19,247 nucleotides of DNA from an uncultured Clostridia bacterium (GTDB lineage: Bacteria; Bacillota; Clostridia; Oscillospirales; Oscillospiraceae). The stretch lies in the NCBI GenBank assembly GCA_945910975.1, contig CAMDZY010000009.1:1-19247 (forward strand), written 5' to 3'. Below are positions 14,693-19,247 of this stretch, piece after piece; the first letter of the stretch is position 1; each line of letters opens with the position of its first letter. The notes beneath the pieces were generated by a model. That model made no database searches. It saw only the letters and a program-made list of their open reading frames with translations, and was not told the DNA's origin. A program made the translations under genes and the position numbers.

Positions 14693-15509
14693 AATACAGC
14701 GTTTCCGAGCGCTTTTGCAGACCGCAGATACCCTCATCATAGGTGCGGGAGCAGGCTTATCCACTTCGGCCGGCTTCACCTATACAGGGCAAAGATTTGA
14801 AGATAACTTCGCGGACTTTATCCAAAAATACGGTTTCAGCGATATGTATTCCGGCGGTTTTTATCCCTTTGAGAGCCTTGAAGAACATTGGGCATATTGG
14901 TCAAGATATGTCTTTATCAATCGCTATACGGACAGCGATAACGGAACATACAAAAGATTGTTTGCGCTTGTAAAAGACAAGGATTATTTTGTGCTGACAA
15001 CGAATGTTGACCATCAGTTTCAAAAAGCGGGATTTGATAAACACAGATTATTCTACACGCAGGGCGATTACGGCTTATTCCAATGCAGTGCGCCTTGCCA
15101 CAATGCCACCTATGATAATGAAAAAGCGATCCGCGATATGGTTGCCCAGCAGACAAATATGAAAGTCCCCACCGAGCTAATCCCGCATTGCCCTGTATGC
15201 GGAAGGCCTATGACAATGAATTTAAGAGCCGACGATACCTTTGTTCAAGATGACGGTTGGTACCGCGCAAGTAAAAGATATGCTGACTTTCTCCGCCGAC
15301 ACAAAGGAGCCAAAGTGCTGTTCCTGGAGCTTGGCGTTGGTATGAATACTCCCGGTATCATAAAATATCCATTCTGGCAGATGACGGCGGAAAATCCAAA
15401 GGCAGCCTATGCCTGTGTCAACTTGGAGGGAGCCTGCGCCCCAACGAAAATCAAAGACCGCTCCCTCTGCGTTAATGCAGACATCGGGGCGGTACTCCAA
15501 CAATTATAA
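14643..15509 (+). CDS. Class M sirtuin (SirTM), NAD-dependent protein ADP-ribosyltransferase
   Basis: SirTM-type sirtuins transfer ADP-ribose from NAD to proteins instead of deacetylating them; in pathogens the known target is a lipoylated GcvH-like protein. The 288-residue protein has the NAD-binding GAGAGLSTSAGF (34-45), TTNVD (119-123), and TQGDYGLFQC (139-148), where canonical sirtuins carry the catalytic His but class M has Gln (Gln140). Likely zinc-site cysteines are 148, 152, 183 and 186 (CPVCG). The ATG at 14643 has AGGTGG six bases upstream; ATG 14664 behind AGGAAG is a fair alternative. No GcvH-L or LplA gene follows, because the locus is cut by an integrase remnant right after the stop. 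Confidence 0.93.
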   Translation: MFSNRKTMTSTKACSDKIQRFRALLQTADTLIIGAGAGLSTSAGFTYTGQRFEDNFADFIQKYGFSDMYSGGFYPFESLEEHWAYWSRYVFINRYTDSDNGTYKRLFALVKDKDYFVLTTNVDHQFQKAGFDKHRLFYTQGDYGLFQCSAPCHNATYDNEKAIRDMVAQQTNMKVPTELIPHCPVCGRPMTMNLRADDTFVQDDGWYRASKRYADFLRRHKGAKVLFLELGVGMNTPGIIKYPFWQMTAENPKAAYACVNLEGACAPTKIKDRSLCVNADIGAVLQQL

Positions 15510-15539
15510 GACAACAGATTCCATTCCTTCGCTTGCTAT

Positions 15540-15797
15540 ATGGAATACTACATACTTAAAAGCGATAATCTCCAAAAAAACATGGGCAGCGCCTACAGTA
15601 TGTGGAAGATTCGTGTCCATGACTTGCGACGCAGTTGTGCAAGTCTGTTGTACGCGAATGGAGTAAGTCTAAAAGAAATTCAGGAGTGGTTCGGTCACAG
15701 CGATATTTCGACGACCTCAAACATCTACACCCACCTGAATTTCACCTCAAAGATTGCCTCTGCCAACGCAATGTTAATCGTATACCCCTCCGCTTAA
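15540..15797 (+). pseudogene. C-terminal remnant of a tyrosine-family integrase
   Basis: Only the last 60-70 residues of a phage/ICE-type tyrosine recombinase remain: RVHDLRRSCASLL carries the second catalytic Arg, WFGHSDISTT the late His, and IYTHL the nucleophilic Tyr, followed by a typical tail (SKIASANAM). The first catalytic Arg and Lys region and all DNA-binding domains are absent. Clear homology starts near 15606, and the sequence between the sirtuin stop (15509) and there matches nothing I recognise. So the break lies within about 100 bases of the sirtuin gene. It points toward the attachment site downstream, as the integrase does at an element's terminal end. Confidence 0.85.
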
Positions 15798-15824
15798 TGT
15801 TCTATGTCCCTCCAATGCCCCTCC
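15783..15824 (-). repeat. Left arm-type integrase-binding repeats
   Basis: TGTCCCTCC (15805-15813) and TGCCCCTCC (15816-15824) are direct copies 11 bases apart, with a related ACCCCTCC just before (15784-15791). On the minus strand they read GGAGGGACA/GGAGGGGCA. A single opposite copy, GAGGGACA, sits at 15861-15868. These resemble arm-type sites of Tn916-like and related integrases. Confidence 0.65.
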
Positions 15825-15893
15825 GAAAAGAGATAAAAAACGGCAAATTTGCTGATATGTGAGGGACACTACATAAGATGTGCAAACATAAAG

Positions 15894-15937
15894 AAAAGCC
15901 CGCAAACTCCAATCAATCAAGGGGTTTGCGAGCTTTT
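15894..15937. terminator. Bidirectional hairpin next to the tRNA-Leu fragment
   Basis: AAAAGC...CGCAAACTCC (15894-15910) pairs with GGGGTTTGCG...GCTTTT (15921-15937) around a 10-base loop, with A/T runs on both sides. It probably was the terminator of the tRNA on the minus strand and may also end the integrase transcript. Confidence 0.75.
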
Positions 15938-15943
15938 AGAATC

Positions 15944-15999
15944 TGGTGCCGGAAGCGGGGGTCGAACCCGCACGGTATCGCTACCACTGGATTTTGAGT
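15944..15999 (-). other. 3' fragment of tRNA-Leu(CAA): integration att core
   Basis: On the minus strand this 56-base segment runs from the last base of the 5' anticodon stem through the loop CTCAAAA (anticodon CAA), the 3' stem TCCAG, a long variable arm (GGTA/TACC), the T-arm (GCGGG TTCGACC CCCGC), the acceptor 3' strand TTCCGGC and discriminator-CCA. The expected 5' half (acceptor, D-arm) is absent: sequence beyond 15999 is unrelated. So it is not a functional tRNA but the piece duplicated when an element integrates into the 3' end of a tRNA gene. Confidence 0.92.
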
Positions 16000-16106
16000 T
16001 ATTTGCTTCACACGGAATACAAACGAACTCAACTCCCTATGGAGGTCGTTGACGGACACCAAAAAGCCCCCAATTACTAACTATTTTGAAGCTGATGTGT
16101 AAAAAA

Positions 16107-16200
16107 GCTCCGTTTCGTCTGCCATTTCCGCACTTTTCAATTTTGACGGGAATTTTGGATTTTGGAGGGACATCGGAGGGATGTAACCCCAAAACGGAGC
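16107..16200. repeat. Inverted repeat GCTCCGTTT/AAACGGAGC at the element's left end
   Basis: GCTCCGTTT (16107-16115) and AAACGGAGC (16192-16200) are perfect 9-base inverted copies that bracket the right arm-type repeats. They may belong to the recombination region. The rest of 16000-16294 holds no gene I can support. Confidence 0.5.
16164..16183 (+). repeat. Right arm-type integrase-binding repeats
   Basis: GGAGGGACA (16164-16172) and GGAGGGATG (16175-16183) are 11 bases apart, the same period as the left pair but in mirror orientation across the att core. Confidence 0.65.
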
Positions 16201-16294
16201 ACAACAGCACACGCAATAGATTCATAAATCGCAAACATATTATAGCGTATTTCTCTGCCATTGACAACACATTTTCAGAAAAAGAGGTACTGCT

Positions 16295-16537
16295 ATGAAA
16301 ACACGCGCACACTATGAGAAACTTTTTGCTTCATATCCTGATGTTGTCACTTTACCCGAATTTCAAACAATGCTTGGTGGTATCGGTGACAGTACAGCCC
16401 GAAAAATAATGCGGGCAAACAAGGTCAAGCACTTTTACATAAGATGTACATACCTTATACCCAAAGCCTGCGTGATTGATTATGTATTGAGCGAAGATTA
16501 TGCGAAATACAGTAAGACACTCAAAGCGAGGGTTTAA
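16295..16537 (+). CDS. Small DNA-binding protein, probable excisionase-like first gene of the element
   Basis: The 80-residue basic protein has a MerR/excisionase-like layout: a helix-turn-helix read as VVTLPEFQTMLGGIGDSTAR (about 18-37), a recognition part KIMRANKVKHFYI, and a short beta wing (CTYLIPKACVIDYVLS). It has no enzymatic motif. RBS AGAGGT lies six bases before the ATG, and a strong terminator follows. It is the first gene inside the att site. Excisionase or directionality factor is the natural reading from place and size, but a general DNA-binding regulator is possible. Confidence 0.75.
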   Translation: MKTRAHYEKLFASYPDVVTLPEFQTMLGGIGDSTARKIMRANKVKHFYIRCTYLIPKACVIDYVLSEDYAKYSKTLKARV

Positions 16538-16542
16538 CCTTT

Positions 16543-16574
16543 AAGCCATTTGCAGAAATGCAGATGGCTTTTTT
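16543..16574 (+). terminator. Rho-independent terminator after the excisionase-like gene
   Basis: AAGCCATTTGCA (16543-16554) pairs with TGCAGATGGCTT (16559-16570; one wobble) around a GAAA tetraloop, followed by a six-base T run. Confidence 0.92.
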
Positions 16575-16587
16575 CATACCCGTACAT

Positions 16588-16613
16588 AGCCGTCTGCTTC
16601 GCCGCAGGCGGCT
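16588..16613 (+). other. Hairpin in the parA leader
   Basis: AGCCGTCTGC (16588-16597) pairs with GCAGGCGGCT (16604-16613; one G-T wobble) around TTCGCC. It has no T-run, so it is not a terminator. It lies 11 bases before the ribosome binding site of parA and could stabilise or regulate the message. Confidence 0.5.
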
Positions 16614-16641
16614 AAATCTATGTAAAGGAGGAAACCCCAAA

Positions 16642-17466
16642 ATGGCGAATTGCAAAGTAATTGCGGTGACGAACCAAAAAGGCGGCGTGGGTAAAACCAC
16701 AACGACCGCTAACCTCGGAATCGGGCTTGCACAGGAAAACAAAAGGGTCTTGCTGATCGACGCAGACGCGCAAAATTCTTTGACGCTCTCCCTCGGTTAT
16801 CCGAAACCTGACGATCTGCCCGTTACGCTTACAGACATTATACAATCGGTGATTGACGACAAGCCGATTCCCGATGGTCACGGTATTTTGCACCACGGCG
16901 AAGGCGTTGACCTGCTGCCTGCGAATATCACATTGTCGGGTATGGAAATCCGGCTGATTAACGCTATGAACCGTGAACGAGCGCTGCGGACATATATCAA
17001 CGAGATAAAGCCCCATTATGACTATATTCTCATTGACTGTATGCCGTCGCTCGGCATTATGCCGCTGAACTCATTGGCGGCAGCAGACAGCGTTATCATT
17101 CCGTCCCAGCCGTCGTTTCTCTCGGCAAAGGGTCTGGATTTGCTCATGCACTCCATTTCACAGGTCAAGCGGCAGATCAACCCCAAGCTGAAAATCGACG
17201 GGATTCTTTTTACGATGGTGGATAGCCGTACCAACGAGGCAAAGGAAATCATCGCTTCTCTGCGCGCTCACTACGGCGAGAAAATCCGTGTGTTCGGGAC
17301 GGAAATACCCTTTTCCGTGAGAGCCGCCGAAACCAGCGGCAGAGGCAAGAGCATTTACGCTCACGACAAAAACGGTAAGGTTGCCGCCGCATACCACGCG
17401 CTGACAAAGGAGGTGTTGGAGATTGAGCGTAAAAACGAGAGATTTAGGAATGACGCCGTTAGATGA
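16642..17466 (+). CDS. parA: ParA/Soj-family ATPase
   Basis: This Walker-type DNA-partition ATPase probably segregates or stabilises the mobile element with ParB. The 274-residue protein has the deviant Walker A KGGVGKTTTT (13-22), Walker A' LLIDADAQNS, and Walker B YILIDCMPSLG. Length is standard for chromosomal-type Soj without an N-terminal HTH domain. The start at 16642 follows AAAGGAGG; an upstream in-frame ATG at 16558 lies inside the preceding terminator stem and would add a spurious basic extension. parB begins 44 bases before its stop. ParA/ParB next to the att end is common in Tn1549-like conjugative elements of gut Clostridia; that affiliation is inferred. Confidence 0.95.
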   Translation: MANCKVIAVTNQKGGVGKTTTTANLGIGLAQENKRVLLIDADAQNSLTLSLGYPKPDDLPVTLTDIIQSVIDDKPIPDGHGILHHGEGVDLLPANITLSGMEIRLINAMNRERALRTYINEIKPHYDYILIDCMPSLGIMPLNSLAAADSVIIPSQPSFLSAKGLDLLMHSISQVKRQINPKLKIDGILFTMVDSRTNEAKEIIASLRAHYGEKIRVFGTEIPFSVRAAETSGRGKSIYAHDKNGKVAAAYHALTKEVLEIERKNERFRNDAVR

Positions 17467-18352
17467 CCTGTTTTCTACCGATGAAAGCCGCGCAGAATCG
17501 CAGCTTGAAAAGGTCGTGACGCTGAATCCCGCTGAAATCTCCGACTTTCCGAATCACCCGTTCAAGGTCAAGCAGGACGAGGCAATGGCTGAAATGGTCG
17601 ATAGTATCAGAAAATACGGCGTTTTAGTTCCGGCTCTTGTTCGACCGAAAGAGGACGGCGGCTATGAAATGGTCGCAGGCCACAGGCGAAAGTTTGCGGC
17701 TGCTCTGGCTGAACTGACGGAAATTCCCTGTATCGTCCGCAATCTCACCGATGATGAAGCGACCATTATCATGGTGGATAGCAACCTACAAAGGGAAACG
17801 ATCTTACCGTCCGAAAAAGCATTTGCCTATAAGATGAAGCTGGACGCTATGAAAAGGCAAGGTCAGAGGTCGGATTTAACTTCGCGCCCACTGGACACGA
17901 AGTCACGATCTGATGAACAGTTGGCAAAAGATTCTCCCGATAGTGCAAGGCAAATTCAACGCTTTATCCGCTTGACCGAGCTTATTCCCTCTGTTCTGCA
18001 AATGGTGGACGACGGAAAAATTGCTTTCCGTCCTGCCGTGGAGCTTTCCTATCTTTCCAAAAATCAGCAGGAAGCCCTATACAGCACAATGGAATGTGAG
18101 GACTGCACCCCGTCTTTGGCACAGGCTATCAAAATGAAAGAGTTTAGCAAGGACGGCAAGCTGACCGACGAGGTGATTCTCTCCATTATGCAGGAGGAAA
18201 AGCCGAATCAGAAAGAACAGTTCAAAATGCCGAAAGAGCGTATCAACAAGTATTTTGCGCCGGGGACGCCCGCACAGAAAATTGAAGATACCATTATTAA
18301 GGCGCTGGAGCTATACCGAAAGCGTGAACGGCAAAAAGGCATGGAAAGGTAG
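17423..18352 (+). CDS. parB: ParB/Spo0J-like partition protein, TTG start
   Basis: This is the DNA-binding partner of ParA. The 309-residue protein has an N-terminal ParB/Srx-type domain (about 30-115) with PFKVKQDEAMAEMVDSI, YGVLVPALVRP and the nucleotide-binding AGHRRKFAAALAE. A central helix-turn-helix follows (SARQIQRFIRLTELIPSVLQ, then DGKIAFRPAVELSYL), with a Lys-rich C-terminal part. The TTG start at 17423 has AAGGAGGTG seven to nine bases upstream and lies inside parA (44-base overlap), so it is translationally coupled. The next in-frame ATG (17450) would have no binding site. A ParB target site was not identified. Confidence 0.93.
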   Translation: MSVKTRDLGMTPLDDLFSTDESRAESQLEKVVTLNPAEISDFPNHPFKVKQDEAMAEMVDSIRKYGVLVPALVRPKEDGGYEMVAGHRRKFAAALAELTEIPCIVRNLTDDEATIIMVDSNLQRETILPSEKAFAYKMKLDAMKRQGQRSDLTSRPLDTKSRSDEQLAKDSPDSARQIQRFIRLTELIPSVLQMVDDGKIAFRPAVELSYLSKNQQEALYSTMECEDCTPSLAQAIKMKEFSKDGKLTDEVILSIMQEEKPNQKEQFKMPKERINKYFAPGTPAQKIEDTIIKALELYRKRERQKGMER

Positions 18353-18499
18353 AATTTTCCTAACAAGGGATAACTATACCCTAAAATAAGGTAAGGTGCG
18401 GCGGTGTTCGCTTGTTCCCCCTCTCCACACCTCTCCCCCTCAAAAACTACCTGTACTACCCGAAAAAAGAGATATTACAGGGCGGCGATTTTCGTACCT

Positions 18500-18528
18500 T
18501 TGCAAAAATTCACAAAAATTCGTACAAT
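18500..18528 (+). promoter_or_regulatory. Promoter of the element lipoprotein gene
   Basis: TTGCAA (18500-18505) and TACAAT (18523-18528) are 17 bases apart, 26 bases upstream of the ATG. The preceding part of the gap (18353-18499) holds a C/T-rich tract and a GGGATAACTATACCC quasi-palindrome (18375-18389 approximately) but no gene. Confidence 0.75.
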
Positions 18529-18553
18529 GAAGCTGCAAAGGAGGTTTGCGAAT

Positions 18554-19247
18554 ATGAAAAAAGCAATAGGAATCGCCGTTATAGCGGCATTGATTGTTTC
18601 TTTGTCGGGTTGTGCGAATATGGGTCGCCCGCAGACGATACAGGATAGTTCGGGCACTGAAGCGGTGACAAGTGAGGTTTACGAGCGTACAGAGCCGGAA
18701 GATAATTCGCCCGCTTCTGTTTCGGAGAGTAAAGAGAGCGCCGCTGACAGTACGACCGAGGTTAAGGCTGAAACGGAATCGGCGCAGGCTGAAAATTCAC
18801 AGCCTGCCGCAGAACAAAGCCCTGTGCCGGGGACGCAACCGCCGCAGACCGTCGTTCCAAACAATACGCCGAAGCCTGAAACGCCGAAAGCCGTTGAGCC
18901 TACGCCGACACAGCAGCCCACTCCGCCCCCTGCGGAAGAAACGCCAAAGGTGGAACAGCCGCAGGAAACCACACCGGCGTCCGAAGAACCTGCCGTTCCC
19001 GAATTTAATATTCAGACTTGGATTGACTATGCCAAAACCTACGCTGTGAATGTTGGGTTACGGCTTGAAAGCTCGGCGGTTGACTGTTGGGACAATCCCA
19101 TTACTGCGGGAGCATACAGCACTTGTCTTGAACGGGATATTGCGGGCAGGCTGGATCGGTACAGCCGTGACGAAGATATTACCGATGTCTGGATATGGGC
19201 GCAGGCACGCTCCGACGGGAGCTACGATTTGTATATCGGCTACGCCT
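18554..19247 (+). CDS. Pro/Glu-rich secreted lipoprotein of the mobile element (runs off right edge)
   Basis: About 231 codons are visible without a stop. A lipoprotein signal peptide with lipobox L-S-G-C (Cys20) is followed by about 130 residues of low-complexity Pro/Glu/Thr/Ser/Gln linker (roughly 25-150). A folded domain then begins FNIQTWIDYAKTYAVNVGL and continues with SAVDCWDNPI and a basic/acidic alternating stretch. The linker would hold the domain off the membrane in the cell wall. I recognise no enzyme motif in the visible part; similar lipoproteins occur in clostridial conjugative elements, possibly for surface or mating functions (inference). The start follows AAAGGAGG and its own promoter. 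A 97-residue minus-strand frame across it is a shadow of the repetitive linker. Confidence 0.87.
   Translation, partial: MKKAIGIAVIAALIVSLSGCANMGRPQTIQDSSGTEAVTSEVYERTEPEDNSPASVSESKESAADSTTEVKAETESAQAENSQPAAEQSPVPGTQPPQTVVPNNTPKPETPKAVEPTPTQQPTPPPAEETPKVEQPQETTPASEEPAVPEFNIQTWIDYAKTYAVNVGLRLESSAVDCWDNPITAGAYSTCLERDIAGRLDRYSRDEDITDVWIWAQARSDGSYDLYIGYA

Noticed and set aside
15944..16020. Functional tRNA-Leu gene
   Set aside because: Sequence 5' of the anticodon loop does not match an acceptor strand, D-arm or 5' anticodon stem, so only the 3' part exists.
16037..16312. 91-residue minus-strand frame
   Set aside because: It runs antisense through the arm repeats and the start of the excisionase-like gene, with no ribosome binding site or domain.

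Overview
The window looks like chromosome from a gut-type, moderately GC-rich low-GC-phylum bacterium (Firmicutes, class Clostridia, plausibly Oscillospirales/Ruminococcaceae) that runs into an integrated conjugative element. The grounds are strong AGGAGG-type ribosome binding sites, TTGaaa/TATAAT promoters with 17-base spacers, lipoboxes, a Firmicutes-style BirA operator next to bioY, a macrodomain/class M sirtuin pair, and a ParA/ParB module of the type found in clostridial conjugative elements. The genus is inferred from gene style only.

Layout, 1-12577 (chromosomal backbone). A very large secreted 5'-nucleotidase-type protein (minus strand, cut by the left edge) has its own promoter. Next come a DacF-like D-Ala-D-Ala carboxypeptidase, a divergent pair made of a SLOG-fold protein and a small XRE regulator, a DUF4180 gene behind birA, and divergent bioY sharing a textbook BirA operator with birA. 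A three-gene minus-strand operon follows: an unreported 58-residue membrane peptide, a PrsW-like intramembrane protease with a zinc-ribbon tail, and an M3 peptidase lipoprotein. Divergent from it is an operon with a cytoplasmic GH13 enzyme and a VanY-like M15 carboxypeptidase that overlap by 4 bases.

Layout, 12578-15509. A 274-base block of consecutive hairpins is bounded by two identical 30-base palindromes and looks like a mobile or repetitive intergenic element. After it lies a promoter with nested inverted repeats, driving a degenerate metallo-beta-lactamase-fold gene broken by a single-base frameshift. Then come an overlapping zinc-macrodomain ADP-ribose hydrolase and class M sirtuin: the writer/eraser pair for protein ADP-ribosylation, here without the lipoylation genes that usually accompany it.

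Layout, 15510-19247 (mobile region). Directly after the sirtuin stop is the C-terminal stub of a tyrosine integrase. Next is a 56-base 3' piece of a tRNA-Leu(CAA) gene, flanked on both sides by paired GGAGGGA-type repeats spaced 11 bases apart in mirror orientation. This is the arrangement of an attP or of a junction between two tandem elements, and the upstream element appears decayed to its integrase end. To the right an element begins with a small excisionase-like DNA-binding protein, then parA and parB (overlapping, TTG start), then a secreted Pro/Glu-rich lipoprotein that runs off the right edge.

The most notable items are the attP-like double-arm junction, the palindrome-bounded hairpin element, the frameshifted MBL-fold gene beside the ADP-ribosylation pair, and the peptide/PrsW/M3 operon.
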